Assembly (NCBI GenBank): GCA_019400425.1
Contig: JAFREE010000165.1
Location: forward strand, 1 to 54,302
DNA length: 54,302 bases
Reading direction: 5' to 3'
Source: Hymenochaete sp. R1
Taxonomy: Eukaryota; Basidiomycota; Agaricomycetes; Hymenochaetales; Hymenochaetaceae
Positions 10,947-23,067 of this stretch are shown in pieces; the first letter of the stretch is position 1; each line of letters starts with the position of its first letter. A model generated the notes under the pieces. That model did no database searches. It was not told where the DNA came from and saw only the letters and a list, made by a program, of their open reading frames with translations. Position numbers and translations under genes: made by a program.

Positions 10947-12162
10947 CTACCGACGAGGGACATTTTGTGTAATGAACTCTTTCTTCCCTTCCCTGTAATT
11001 TATCTGTGCATCTAACTGCTCTTGCCGGGACTCAAGCCCTTTCCGTAGCTTGTCTATTTCCGCTTCAGACAGCGTTGACTCGGAGAGCGCACCAAGCTCA
11101 TCCCGGCGCTCTGCCAATCTCTTCTGCCGCTTCAAAATGAACGGCTGGGAGTCCTCTAGAGCTTTTAACATGTAAACTTTATCGATCGCGACGAGACTTG
11201 GAAGATCCTTCAGCCGTTTCCGAATAATTTCGTGTTTCCCCTCGATAAACACATTATAATAAGTGTCGTCCACGAGGAATCGCTCCTGAGCGACCTGGTA
11301 TCTGTCGGCACCCGTGTCGTTACGCTCAGAGTTCACCAAACTGTCTGCCATGGAACGATGGGTAGGTTCCAGGGAAGTATGGAGTCTATAGCCATCGTTC
11401 TTAATCCGCTTCAGATTCCACTTAGCTGCAGTACGAAACAGTTTCGCGTGGAGCAACACGTCCTTTGAGTTCTTGAATACATCACGTCCTGGCCATTCTG
11501 TTGGGGCGAAAACATATATTTTAGTCAATGATCCGAAAGAGAAAACAAACGATGCCGTGCTTACCCGCTCTGTCGACAATGTCTTCTTGCTTCTGTTCGA
11601 TTCGCTCTCGATACTCTTCGCAGAGCTTCACGCGTTCTTGATCGCCATCGTTTATTGCAGTCTGCTTTTCCTGTCGGAGAAGTTTGCAATATGCACCATA
11701 TTCTTGCCACAATCGATTCCGCCTTGTATCTCCTGTTGATATTTTCTTTTCACGGAAGCATTCTTGGATGAAATAGACGTAGGAATCTAGAACAAGCAAA
11801 TAGAAGGCTTGCTGCGCCCGAAGCCAAAGGCGCTTAGCTTCGGCCTTGAGTCCGGGATCTGAATTTTTGTCAGACACAACATACTCGACTACGGTCTCCA
11901 TGTGTTCCAGCTGCGCCTTGAGCGGAAAGTTTGTGAAATTTCGACGAGCCACTATTCGTTCGTCTTGTATGTGCTGTTTCCGCTTCTCCTCGTCCTCTAG
12001 TTCATTGCAATACTCTGAGACTTTTTCTCTGAGCCAGTCCAAGTCGTAGGTAAGTTCCTCATCCTCTGACTCTTCGTCCGCTATGTTTCGATGTGCAGGC
12101 GGGTCCCGAACACCAAGTTCCGCAGATCCAGGAGAAACCTTACGTTTACAATGTGACGACAT
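10947..12162 (-). CDS. cluster-family protein, copy D
   Basis: Two exons (12162-11565 and 11497-10947) with a 67-nt intron give 382 residues, the longest copy. The split codon before WP reads Glu here instead of Gly. The family pattern is complete: CKRK start, YDLDWLREKVSEYCNELE, an EARRLWL-like helix (EAKRLWLRAQQAFYLLVLDS), RLWQEYGAYCKLL, DQERVKLCEEYRERIEQKQE, WPGRDVFKNSKDVLLH, ERFLVDDTYYNVFIEGKH and a charged C-terminal helix. It diverges from A and B about evenly along its length and is closer to E in the second exon (FKNSKDVLLHAKLF versus FENSNDVLLHGKLF). No lesion is seen. The function is unknown. Confidence 0.84.
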
Positions 12163-12584
12163 AGATCAATTGTCGGCGATGGACTCGGTGGGCTATAGAC
12201 GGAGAGCGGAGATACAGTACTGGGTTGGCGAGAAGGAACGGGGGAGGACTCGTACAAGCAAGAACGCAAGCAAAGTGCGGCGATGGCTTAGAAATGCCTT
12301 GCCCGATGCTCGATGTGCGGACGAGGTAGTGACAAGTACTGCGCTACAGATACGTGCAGTTGCAACTTAAGTTGGGCGAAATCAAGAGTAGCAGACTAAA
12401 CTGTGTGAGCTCTTATGGTTGTGCGTTGCCATGAACCAATTGTTCCAGAAGAAACCCCGCGAAGAAGAAAACCATCAGTATGGGATTATACGATGATGCT
12501 ATGATATAGCACTCACCCGACGAAGTTGAGGTGATAGACGTTGAAGAGAAAGGGGCGTCGTAACAATCAAGTGTAGCGCACCGT

Positions 12585-12660
12585 CTTATATACCCTTTCT
12601 AGCCAATTTTGCTTCCCATACTGATGAGCAATTGTCGATAGCTTCCATCGCAAAGTAAGC
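12585..12660 (-). promoter_or_regulatory. shared promoter module, copy D
   Basis: On the minus strand: CTTACTTTGCGATG (12659-12646), then GAAGCAAAATTGGCTAG, then GGGTATATAAGACGG. The last element matches copy E (TATATAAGACGG). A GTGAGT donor (about 12520-12515, minus) follows, as in A and F. Confidence 0.55.
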
Positions 12661-13871
12661 TCAGTGTGAGTTAAACACGACAGAGGTTTTTTTCCAAGGA
12701 AAACACAGGAGAGAAGGCGGTTCAGGCAAAAAGTAAGAGACGGACGATGATTAATGGCGGTACGAATTCCTTTTTCCGTCTGGTCGTCGTCGACGAGCCT
12801 TGAGCATATCTTGATTCGGACTTGAAAGAACCAGTCAGTTCATACAGCAGCAGTAACGTATACCCAAAGAAAAGAAACCACGCAGGAGCATAAGCGGGAA
12901 AAGGAACAGAAATAGAAACAACTCTGTAAAAAAAAAGAAATGAAACCGACTAATACAATTTCTGCAGGGCTCTATTGTAGTATGGTTACTTAACAAAATT
13001 ATGTCAAAGGTCACAAAATCGCTTCAAACGCTCAACTCGGAAAATCTCTCAGAAGAAACTGCGGAAAAGAGTAAGAAAGAAAGAAAACAGAGACGGACCT
13101 GAACCATCACAAGCCCGCTATACACTTTGAGAGGAACGGAGCATGCACTCTGCGTTGAGTTGCTCTCGGCATCGGCATTCGGCATAGCCCATAAAAGACG
13201 AGAGAGAGACAGAAGAAACATAGGGAAACACTGGACAGGACTAGATAAACACGAAAAGAGTTTTTAGGAGGGAAAAAAAGAAAAACGATAAGAAAAAGAG
13301 GAGCACCCACGCAAGGCAAACAAAGGGAGAATTGGGGAGGGGGGAGGAGGGGAGGTAAGGACGAGGGTAAAGGCAAGGGCAGAGATAAGAACAGAAAGGG
13401 CACAGTGAGCACAGAAAAAAAGACAAGGTTATTGAGAAGGAAAGAGGAATCAATTGTAATGTCCTTTGATCTCGAGTCGCGGATCGTTCGCGTATTTGGG
13501 AAAAAGAGGGAGATGGAAATGGAGACGACACCGGGTCGAGAGGCGGGGAGAGGGTAAGAGAGCGCCTGACACGCTTTGCTTGAGCTTGATAGAGCTCGAA
13601 AAAGAATGGAAATTATTTGCACGGAACGGTAAGACTGAAGGAGGCACGATAAAGAAAATGAAGGTAACATCAATCAGAAAGAAAAAAAAGGACAAGTGAA
13701 GAAAGGCGAAAATTAAACACTTTCTATGTTGGGTGAGGAGAATGGTGAGAAAAAGACGTGTCAGCTCGTCACTCACCCACCCACTCAGCGAGAAGTAGGG
13801 ACAACAAGAATGCGAACGCAAACTTACGAAGAAAAGCCACCTTGACCCACCCAGTCCTACGACCCAACGGC
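12661..13871. other. intergenic, purine-rich on plus strand
   Basis: No gene is seen. The stretch 13000-13700 is strongly purine-biased on the plus strand (long GA-rich runs), so the minus-strand frames here are low-complexity Ser/Leu/Phe/Pro and are not credible proteins. It includes the 3' region of the 13872-17314 gene. Confidence 0.55.
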
Positions 13872-16800
13872 TTAAGATCGCGGGAATAACCCCGTCACCG
13901 TCCCCCTCCGATCCCTCGCCGTCCTCGCGCTAAACGTCGCTCCCCCCGTAACCCCTCCTCCTGCTGTACCTCCTGCCCCAACACTGCTATCCAACGAGGC
14001 TCTCGGCCTGCTCGCCCCCACCCCATCCGGCTGCACCGACCCCAACCCCCTTCCACTACCGGCCCCCTCCAACCCAACCTCGCCAACCGACGTCGTCCTC
14101 TTCCTCCCGCTCCGTTCCATATGCTGCTGTAATCCCGCCACAGCCCCCGAGTTCCCCCTCGCACTCGAGATCGTGAACGCCCTAGAAACGGTCGACGCAC
14201 GCGTGGAAGCCGAGGGCCGCTCGGGCGCTGCTGAGGTTGTGTTTATGGCCGTTGTCGGTTCGCCGGGTCCGGACGAGATGGTCGGGAAGAGCGAGAGCGC
14301 GGGTGCCCTTGCACTCGTACTCCCTGTCTCCCCCTCTCTGGAGCCAGAAGTCGTCTTAGGTCTCCTCACAGACGTCGAGCCCTTCCTCGATAGCAACGAT
14401 TCAGATAGGAGCGTTGGAAGAGGTGGGGGTGCAGCGACGGAAGTGGGTCCGGTAATGGTGTTTGACCGACGAGAGATGGACGTAGTCGTGCGATGCCGCG
14501 AACGGGCAAGGGCGAGGGCCGTTTCCGTTGGAGAAGAGTCGCGCGCGTTCGAATTGGGTGCTTCGGTGTCGGCTGCATATGCGTAGGAGTCCATAGGGGA
14601 AGACGTATCATCCTTGGTCGTACCGGCGCTGGAAGTACTCTCACGCAAGTCCTTGATAGACTCGAGACGTCGAGGCCCGAGTAGAGACAAGCGCGCCAAC
14701 GAGCGCGAGTTGAGCTCGCTATCACTATTCGACGCCGGCGCACCCTGTTTTTCTCCATTTACTAGTGCAGCAGCTCGCGAAGAGGAGACCGGCGGAAGCC
14801 TCGACGACGGACCCGCAACGGTTGGCGCGCTGTTGAGCGACGTATAGGACGTTGTCGACTTGCCCATCTCACCCGACGACGCGTTCCACCGCCGGCTGCC
14901 CTCGATGCCGCTACTTTGTCCCTCGGACGACAACCTGCTCCCCTCAGACAAACGACTACCGCTCCCACTTGCGCTGACGCCGCCACCAGCGCTCGGAGGA
15001 GGGAGAGGAGACACACCAGAAGGTGTCGCTCGCCTCAACATGCTCTCATCCAACGAAAATGTACGATTATGCGGTCCCCCGTCCGCAGACGTCACCTCCC
15101 TCAACACTCTCCCCACAGCAAGCATGAACCCCGTCAGTTCTCTCATAATTAGATCATTCGCCCTCGTTCCATCCTTGAAAATCACTGCCATCTCCCTCCA
15201 CAAATCGACGAGATCATCCCGCGACAGACGGTCATTCAGCTCGACGTCGATTTGATTCTCGACGCACCGCGCATTGCCCCGTCGGAGGACGTCCCGGGCG
15301 CCCTCGGCGGCGTGGACAATGTCGCCTGAGGTGCGGTGGAGATCGGGAATGACTTGTGTGGTGAGGTCGCCAAGTGGAGGTAGGCGGGAGAGCATGGAGT
15401 GGAAGTTTTGTAAAGCATCGAGCATGAGAAGTGCGTGATGCGGTTCTTCGTCGTTCGCTGCTGCTGCCGCCGTTGCCGCGATGTTCAGGGGACTGACGAC
15501 CGCCCGGCGACCAACGGTCGAAGATGAGCTTTCACCTACGTCGTTACGGACTCGGGAAGCGGGGCGCTGTAATGCTTCCAGGACACGCGCATTCCTCTCC
15601 TGATCAGCGATAGACAGTGACGAGGTATATGTACGTAGATGCGCAGGCGCCGTCCTCGGCTCTTCATGATAAGCAGCCATCGATGTGGCGGGCCTCTCTA
15701 CTCTTGCTGTCTGAATCGCCCGCTGCGTGAGCGCGAATCTCGGCGCTGGGGTCCGGTAATCCTGTATCCTCTCGTTATCAGACGCGACGTTCCGATCGCT
15801 CATCCTCGTCCCAGGGCGTATCCCATCGAACGCCATCCGTGAACCTGAAGGTCTCGGCCCCAATTCACTACTCAATCTCAATCTTCGTCCCACATCGTCC
15901 CCACCTCCAAACACATCATCGTTGTTGTTATTATTTTCACGTTCCCGTTCCCTCACGAGCCCCGCCGCTCGTAAACTCTCTCCAACAAAGTTTCGTCGAG
16001 GACTTTCTAATAACATTGATCGTCGCGACGTGCTCCGTTCGTCTTCGTATGTGCCTATGTCTTTCCTTGGTGAGACATCCTGGGAAAGCCAGCGCGTCTG
16101 ATGTCGTCGTGTCAGGTCTCGTATCGTTGAAAATCGTTTCGATCGAGTTTGCGGGGTCATGGGAGAGTCGTGAAGCGTCGCACGGGAAGATGAAGGGGTT
16201 CCTTGACTGGAGTACGTGCGTTCTCGTCGCGGCGTAGAAGGAAGTATATTGTTCATAGACTATACACAGACGTGTCAACAGAAGCCATATATAATCAGAA
16301 AGACATTTACTCACATCACTGCGTTGAGGAAGTATTGGTCTTCGTACAAGATCTGTCGGGCTATGCCGTCGGGATTGGGCAACTGCTGCCAGTGCTGCGG
16401 CTTCAATGTCTTCCGATCGACTTTGAGGTCTGAACACGCGTCGCCCTACGCTTGTGTGATCGTCCGCATCGCTCGCTGTCTCTCTCCGAGGCAAATTGTG
16501 CGTGCTTGAGCTCGAAGCGAAAGAAGCCGAAGAACGTCTCTCTCGCATACTCGCCGACCGAAAATGCGTGCTTGTCGTTGATGTGGGCGTTTCGGACGAC
16601 ATATCCTCATTATCTTCTGTGTCCGAGTGCTGGCCGTTTCCGTTCGCATTTTCGCGTTCTGTTTCGGATCCTGACGCTTTGGAGACTGATTCGGAGCGTT
16701 TTCGGGAGCGAGATGATCCAGAGTTTGATGATGATTGAGCCGGGGAGCGCCGTTTGAGGTTGATTGTCGGGGATGGTGTTGAAAGACGAGAAGACGACGA

Positions 16801-17314
16801 GATAGACGCTAGCTTGTTGAGAACCTGGTAGCAAACGCATTAGATTCCGTACTGAAAGTGAATAAAGGGACCGAGTTGTACGCACGAGGCGATTTCGTTC
16901 CGCGAGGCTCTTGACACGCTGCAAGGCCGAGGAGTCGTTGGAGAGTTTACCGCCTGAAAGCCTTGCGGTATGGTCCTCGTCTCCGTTCATTTCCCCAAAC
17001 TCACTAGGTGAGCCCTCCATATCCATCGACGCCCGACTAGAGCTCCTCAGTCTATTCGAGGTCCTCTGGAGATCGTCCCCATTGTGCATAAGAGGAGTCG
17101 GGGAGCGAGCCGTGTCTTTGGTTGAGTCGCGAGGATTGCCACCACCACTTCCTGTCGAAGTCGAGGCGGGGGGCGAAGGGAGGCCTGATGAAGCTGGGCT
17201 GCTGGCTGTATGTGGGGGCTCTGGAAGGTCTGGGAGCTGTGAGGGGTTGCCGAGGAAGATTGCAGAGAGCGGACGTCTTGAGCGAGCGGAAGACAGAGGG
17301 GGACGGGTCGACAT
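13872..17314 (-). CDS. large intrinsically disordered protein, unknown function
   Basis: Three exons (17314-16886, 16824-16315, 16259-13872) with GT-AG introns of 61 and 55 nt give 1108 residues in one frame. The ATG at 17314 is preceded directly by an in-frame TAA. The N-terminus MSTRPPLSSARSRRPLSAIF is followed by Pro/Ser-rich sequence, then SLAERNRLVLNKLASISSSS across intron 1. A basic patch TRSKRFSTIRDLTRRHQTRW lies near residues 350-370. The only clearly ordered part is about residues 580-700, a helical region with HHALLMLDALQNFHSML, DDLVDLWREMAVIF and LIMRELTGFMLAVGRVL. The rest is Ser/Thr/Pro/Arg-rich with many SP and TP sites, so regulation by phosphorylation is plausible. I do not recognise the family. 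The gene is GC-rich and single copy here, unrelated to the surrounding A-F family. Confidence 0.8.
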
Positions 17315-18627
17315 TTATTTATTAAAGGCGGCGAATGTTGGATGAAAAGCGGCCAGCCGACGTTGAAGGGCGGTAAAGAACGATGATGAAGACACGTTGG
17401 AGGACGTCGTTGTCGACGTCGACGACGCCGGCAAAGAAGGGAGAAGCAACGGCGACGACGACGGGCAGCGGGGGGAATGGAAATGGTGGGAGGACGACAA
17501 CGATGAGAAGCCTCTCTCGAGGGGCCAAAGAGGAGAGGTCGTGAACTAAAATTATTACCTTTTTAGGACAAGTAACCCTAACACCTCTCATAGACATCTC
17601 TCTTAAGCTTATTTTATTCTTAATCTGGCCTTATCCGCTGCTGCTGAACAACAAGACAAAGGGGACTGGGATACTCATGTCTTGCCTTAAGCTTGTAGTC
17701 GCGCATCTGAGACAAATTGATGCGAATGTTGCGCTGGATCCAGACTTCAGGCTCAAGAACACGGTTTATACGCTTCATGATCATGATGGCTGATGATGAT
17801 ATGAGACATATAGAAAGGATCTGGATGGCAATGGCCATATACTTAGATTTGCATAGTTTCGTCTTTGGATCTCATTCATTCGTGGATTCTGTCTCGATTC
17901 AACGGGTTTGCGAGCTCATTGATAGGTGGATTAGTACCTTGATCTATCGAGACCCTAAATATAATCAGTAAAGGTAGAATAGAGTAAGTGGCTGTTTCAC
18001 TTCTACTCTAGCTTACTGAGGAGATGCTTCTGGAACAAAGCCCAGCAGAGAAACTTCCTTGCGGTGGGTCAACCTGATCTACTCTTGAAGAGTGAAAAAG
18101 GCGTCACTCACTTTGTCCCTGGGTCCTAGCATGAGATGCGACTCAACGCAATGGGGTTCTAAAAAGACCAGTCATAATGGCTTTTGAGAGCTAGCGGGGC
18201 CACTGAGTGTCCGTCCATGTTTTTCCCAGTCTGTTGTGGTGTGCATTTCGAAAAAAAGGCGGCGGAGACACAGACTTGCGATGGATTGATCTTCCGGTGT
18301 GCAAATTTGATTGGATCGCTATGAGATTAATCATTCTGGAATAAAGTGAAAGTGAACTTTCACGAGTGTGTAGTGTACTTTTATGTAGCTGTAGCATGAG
18401 CTATTGAGTACATAGTAGTACTAGTTGAAGCTGATGGTGAGAACCGACCGACTCGAACTCTCAGGCTAGAGCGACTCGCAAGATTATGTAACGTTAAGTT
18501 ATCAAAGCAGATCTTTATTATCTAATCTAAAATAGTCACGTGATAAAGTAGAGACAGCGAGCTGGTGAGCTCATCGTTTGTTCAACATCCCCCACGACGT
18601 TCACCGACGTCCGCAATATCGCTCCCA
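17315..18627. other. divergent intergenic region
   Basis: This lies between two divergently transcribed genes (disordered protein - and F-box +), so it should hold both promoters. No clear TATA element could be assigned. CT/GA-rich sequence near 17390-17520 probably belongs to the leader of the minus-strand gene. A tRNA-like TTCGAGTC near 18455 was considered and rejected. Confidence 0.45.
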
Positions 18628-20395
18628 ATGTTGTCAAGGGCATCGAAATCATTGACAACGACGTCGCCAACGACGATGGCCAACCTCCCGCCAGAGCTTG
18701 TCCGGCACATCCTCTCGTTCCAACACAAATCCCTCTCCGACCTGCCCCTCGAGCTCATCGAGTTCATCCTCACCTTCACCGATCCTATTACTGCTTCCAA
18801 CTTCGCACGGACGTGCCACCTCTACTACTCTCTCGTCTACGACGCTGAGCATCAGAGCCTCTGGCGGTTCTTTTTCTTGGATGACTATGATGACCCAAAG
18901 CGTTGCACCACACCGTTGGGACTGCCCTACCTTGCCGTCGACGATAGCAGCAACAGCAACGACGATGACGGCGACGGCGACAGCAAACTCGCATTTGACT
19001 GGAAAGCCGAAGTCCAAGCACGTGAACGTGCCTACACTGTTGTTGCCGAACCAAACAATATAGAACTGTGCTCCGTCTACGAGCTGCAGTCGATTGTCGA
19101 CACTCTGCTATCCATGGTCCTGTACATCCCTCTCAGCTCACCGGAATACCCCACGGACACCATCTCACTGAATCTAGTCAGCTTAGCTGTATACCCTTCC
19201 CTCGGCCTTTTTCTCGATGTCTTGGAGCACTTACAATCAGAATTTCCTACAAAACTGCGCCAGAGCATTGCGCGACTCCATACCCACGTGGGACTGACGC
19301 GGGGCGATTTGGTTCAGGAAGAGCGGAACAATTCTCGCGCTTTCGTATATGATATGTTAAATATTGCTCGGTCAAATGGATGGGGTCCGTTTCTACCCTC
19401 GGAGAACACAGATGACGAGAAGAGGATCAATTGGGAGCATATAAGAACGGTGCAACATGTGATGTTGTTGCATGCCATGGTTATCAACGATGAGGATGTA
19501 GGAGAAAACGGCGTGACGAGCATTTTGCCGTATTGTCAGGCTCAGGTGGTTGAAAGTGATGTGGAGGGAGATTGGGCAGGGGTCGTTGGGACGTGGACAT
19601 GTTCGTTTTGTTTCGTGGATCATAGGGATTTAATCGGTAAGTCTTACGGTCCTGTCTACATTCTATCCTAATACCAAATCCGCTTTAACTAAGTTTTCAA
19701 CGAAACCTACGTACGCACGCCTTCTATCCACGTATATGTTTCAATTCGCCGCTCCTAATGATTCAATCCATAGCCCCGCGATATTTCAATGTTTGCAGAC
19801 CCATCCTTCATCGAAGTCTTCCGCCAATTTCCCGTACATTTCTCTGTAACTGGGTTTACGCCAAATCCCAGATATCCAGCACGGCCCACTATCCACTTCT
19901 CGGGCCACATGCAGACTGTTCACCGGATGGTGGGAACGGTGAGCGTTGGTGCTGATGATACGGTTCGGTGGAGCTTTGTAAGTCCTTTCTGTGGTTGTGT
20001 TATACCTTTCTTCCTGGAGAGCGACTGATCGAGCTAATGCTTTTTTTACGACAGATGTCGGGCGAGGATGGTCAAATGCTTTGGGCGTAAGTATTCTCTG
20101 CCATGCTACCCTCATTCGATAAATAACAACCCCATGATTTCTGTAGCTCGGAAGGCGTCCAGATTGGAACGGCTCAGTCGACGTACGGTGCCCTCGGCAC
20201 TTGGACGACAACCTCCCACGAGCCCGGCGATCCTATTGGTAAGCACATCTTTTAGCTCCGCCCGAGCGCACGAATTCATGAAAGAGAAGGTGCAAATCGA
20301 AGCTAACGTTTTTTTATCTTCTTTCTTCAGGCCCCTTTTGGATACGAAAGCAGTTCGAAGGGCACGAGATGTGGGATATGTTGCATGACGGGTAG
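18628..20395 (+). CDS. F-box protein, putative SCF ubiquitin-ligase substrate receptor
   Basis: Five exons (18628-19636, 19799-19977, 20055-20086, 20147-20238, 20331-20395) give 458 residues; every intron is GT-AG and all phases match. ATG 18628 is the first in frame. ATG 18676 (in the context CGATGG) would give a start 16 residues shorter and may be the real one. Two F-box-like segments occur in a row, LPPELVRHILSF and LPLELIEFILTF, the second continuing into DPITASNFARTCHLYYSLV and LWRFFFLDDYDD. An acidic Asn/Asp run follows near residue 115. The C-terminal half (WAGVVGTWTCSFCFVDHRDL, GTVSVGADDTVRWSF, GALGTWTT...DPIGPFWIRK) is a beta-rich module often seen in Agaricomycete F-box proteins and would bind the substrate. 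The F-box would contact Skp1. The substrate is unknown. Confidence 0.83.
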
Positions 20396-21026
20396 GAGTA
20401 GAAGTAGATTGAATTGTGTAATTTCTTATCACCTCGTGGAAGCGCACTTGACATCTGAACCCATTCTCACTTGCTAAGAATCCTTTGCTCATTTGCTTTG
20501 CTATGACACTCATTGATATTGACCAACGTTAACATTAGTCAGCGACGAAATAAAGTTTGTTAGGATGGTATATAAGACGGCGCCTCTCGCCAAATCCGAA
20601 GTCGTCGCGGCGCCTCTTTCCTTTCAATACACATCATCTTCACCTTATTGAGTGATTACCACTTCGCAATATCTTTGACATGCTATATTGTACTGACATT
20701 ACTCTTCTTTGACTGACTACTAGGCATTCCGTCTCCAGGCTTTCTGGCACTTAACCCGTCAACACAAGGACTTCGCCACAGACTTCGCACTTCGCATAGT
20801 CCACTGCTCTTGCCTTTCGCCCTACTGCAATTGCGTACAACTTCGCTACAGTAATTGCGACTGCCTCACTCACATCCTAAATATCAGGTGCAGTATTTCG
20901 TAACCATTGAACTTTGCCTGCTTTCTCCCGACCATAGATTATCCATTCTCTTCTCTCTCGCTGGTCCATTCCCGCACCCCCGTTCTTTGCCCTTGACCCG
21001 TTAAGTCCATATCCAATAATTGTGTT
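20396..21026 (+). promoter_or_regulatory. promoter and leader of copy E
   Basis: GCGACGAAATAAAGTTTGTT, then AGGATGGTATATAAGACGG (about 20566-20580), matches the module of B (AAAGTTGGCCAGGATGGTATATAAG) and the TATA flank of D. The distance from TATA to the ATG is about 450 bases, so the leader probably contains an intron. A GCACTTCGC-type repeat is seen near 20780-20860. No gene is present. Confidence 0.5.
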
Positions 21027-22201
21027 ATGCCATCACAGGGTAGACGCAAGGCTCCTCCTGGATCTGATGTTTTCCGCGTTCTACCCCCGCCTCCCCTTCG
21101 ACTCCGAGAAAAAGCAAAGGAAGTCGATGTCGAACCTATCTCCTATGACTTCGACTGGCTCAGGGAAAAAGTTCAAGATTTCTGCAATGAACTGGCCGAC
21201 GCGGAGACACGGAAGGAGCATGTGCAAGATGTGCGTTTGATTAACCGTGTAATATCGAACCACCCGCTCAAGGATAGCATCCGGGCTATCGACGCTGCAG
21301 CTAAATATTTCATGTCTGATGAATATGAAGACCGGGAAGCCAAGGCTGAAGCTAGACGCCTTTTTCTGCAGGCACGACATGCGTACTGTCTGGTTGTCAT
21401 AGACTGCTTTCTAAATTTCATCCGAGATAGTGGGCTTACCACAAAGCGAAGTAGACGGACTCACATGTGGGAAGAGTACGAAGCGTATCGTAAAGTCCTC
21501 CAGGATCAGTTAGGAGAAGCGTGGACCAGTCAAGATCAGGATTGCGTGAAGCTCTGTGCAGAGTATCGCGAACAACTCATTCAGAAGCAAAGTGACTGTA
21601 TTGAAGGAGCGGGTGAGCGTTATTGTCAGTTACCCGGTATCCCTACTTAAAATGTGCTTTCGCTTTGACAGGATGGCCAATGAAGGAACTGTTCGAGAAC
21701 TCAAACGATGTTCTGCTCCACGGGAAACTGTTTCGTAAGGCAGCAAAGTGGAATATAGGCCATATCCAGAGTCACAACGATTCACTTTATCCGACCCTAG
21801 AGTTGAGTTATAGACTCATGGCGAATAGCCTAGAGAGCTTTGAGCACGACTACCCAGCGTTCGACAAAATCCAGGTCGGTCAGGAGCGAATACTCGTAGC
21901 CGATGCATACTACAATATGTGTGTCGAAGCAAAATACGCACAAATCCGGAAACGGATGAATGTGAGCAGTCACAGCCGAAACGATAAACTGCACATAAGC
22001 GAAGCTATTAGAGATACCAAGTTGTTCCTTTCGGAGCGGCAAAAGGTATTAGAAAAGTACCGGGAGGAGTTCGTCGAAAACTCGACGCTGCCTGAAGAAA
22101 AACGGGCTGAGCTGCGGAAAGAATTTGAGTCTCGGGAGAAAGAACTGAATGCACATAGAGAATTTGAAAAACTGTCGGAGGAGTACATTAGGGGGAATTG
22201 A
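21027..22201 (+). CDS. cluster-family protein, copy E
   Basis: Two exons (21027-21612 and 21672-22201) with a 59-nt intron give 371 residues. The start MPSQGRRKAPPG aligns with the other copies. It then carries a proline-rich insert (LPPPPLRLREK) where A and B have KRKDPP-type repeats, and resumes with YDFDWLREKVQDFCNELADAE. Conserved later parts are EARRLFLQARHAYCLVVIDC (the family Trp is Phe here), HMWEEYEAYRKVLQDQL, VKLCAEYREQLIQKQ, WPMKELFENSNDVLLH, QERILVADAYYNMCVEAKY (ERFLVDD altered to ERILVAD) and a coiled-coil tail rich in Glu/Lys. It is the most divergent intact copy and the first on the plus strand. The function is unknown. Confidence 0.83.
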
Positions 22202-22625
22202 CTACGTCGCCTGAATCCTCTTAGACCACTGGCACCTCGCTGCTGCCTCCTACCAGTACGCATCGTGGTTTTTCTTGGGTCCAAATGATTTATTCATACC
22301 CATTAATTAATCTGTGGATAAAATGATGATTTAATATTCTTTAACACATTCGAAGAATCGAAGTTCTCACCTTTTCTGCCAGTAGGTGGGTGCACTCGCA
22401 TGATTACATCATCCACTTGAACGTACCTACCCAGGGATGGTCGAAGACGTTGATAGTCGTTTTCCTCTGCTCATTTGCATCTCGGACCTGCTTTTCATAC
22501 TAATCTTCTTCGTCATGAATGAGACTTGATGTCCAGATAGACCAAGATGTTCTACATCATTCTGATCGCAACGGCGAAGAGTCTTACCCAAACATGGCAC
22601 TCATGACCAACAGCACCGTGACTGG
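22202..22625. other. intergenic, copy E to copy F promoter
   Basis: AT-rich at the start, no gene seen. It holds the 3' UTR of E and upstream sequence of F. Confidence 0.45.
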
Positions 22626-23067
22626 GTTTAACTTTGCGATGTACTAGTCCTTTGATTGATGCACTCATTCGCATCCAAAGCAAAGCCGGCCAGATGAGAA
22701 TATAACCCTCCCCCCCCCTTCTCCCCCCACTTCTCTTCAACGCCTGCCATCTCAACTCTATCGAGTGAGTATTATCTCTCAGTACCTTCGCCTTGACCAA
22801 TGCTGATATCTATTTCGATCATGGGACTAGCCCGCCCTGGCATCCAGCCTTCAGGTTGTCTCTAGTGAAACTCTGTCCCTCGCCACGTGCGCGCCGCATA
22901 CAGTACCACGTACATATCGGTAGCTGCCCTTTTTTTCTCCATATCGCGTCTTTGAGTTCATTGCTTACAGCCTCAGCCTCCTCACTGATATTCCAGTCTC
23001 CATTCGGCTGCCACCTCGTCTCCATCCTCTACCGTCACCCCCATATTGATGCCCTTCAAGTTCGCCT
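22626..23067 (+). promoter_or_regulatory. shared promoter module and leader, copy F
   Basis: GTTTAACTTTGCGA (22626-22639), AAAGCAAAGCCGGCCAGATG (about 22677-22696) and an AATATAA element at 22699-22705 match copy A in sequence, order and spacing. The leader has a GTGAGT donor at 22765-22770 and then more than 200 bases nearly identical to the leader of copy A, including the sequence just before the ATG. Confidence 0.6.

Noticed and set aside
13024..13821. Overlapping minus-strand frames rich in Ser, Leu, Phe and Pro
   Set aside because: They are the complement of a purine-rich tract; composition alone explains the open frames.
14173..14586. 137-codon plus-strand frame
   Set aside because: It is the antisense shadow of the GC-rich third exon of the 13872-17314 gene.
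17565..17590. AACCCTAACACC, telomere-like
   Set aside because: A single, imperfect occurrence with no tandem array.
18430..18500. tRNA-like T-loop (AGTTCGAGTC, minus strand)
   Set aside because: No matching T-stem, acceptor stem or A box could be paired.
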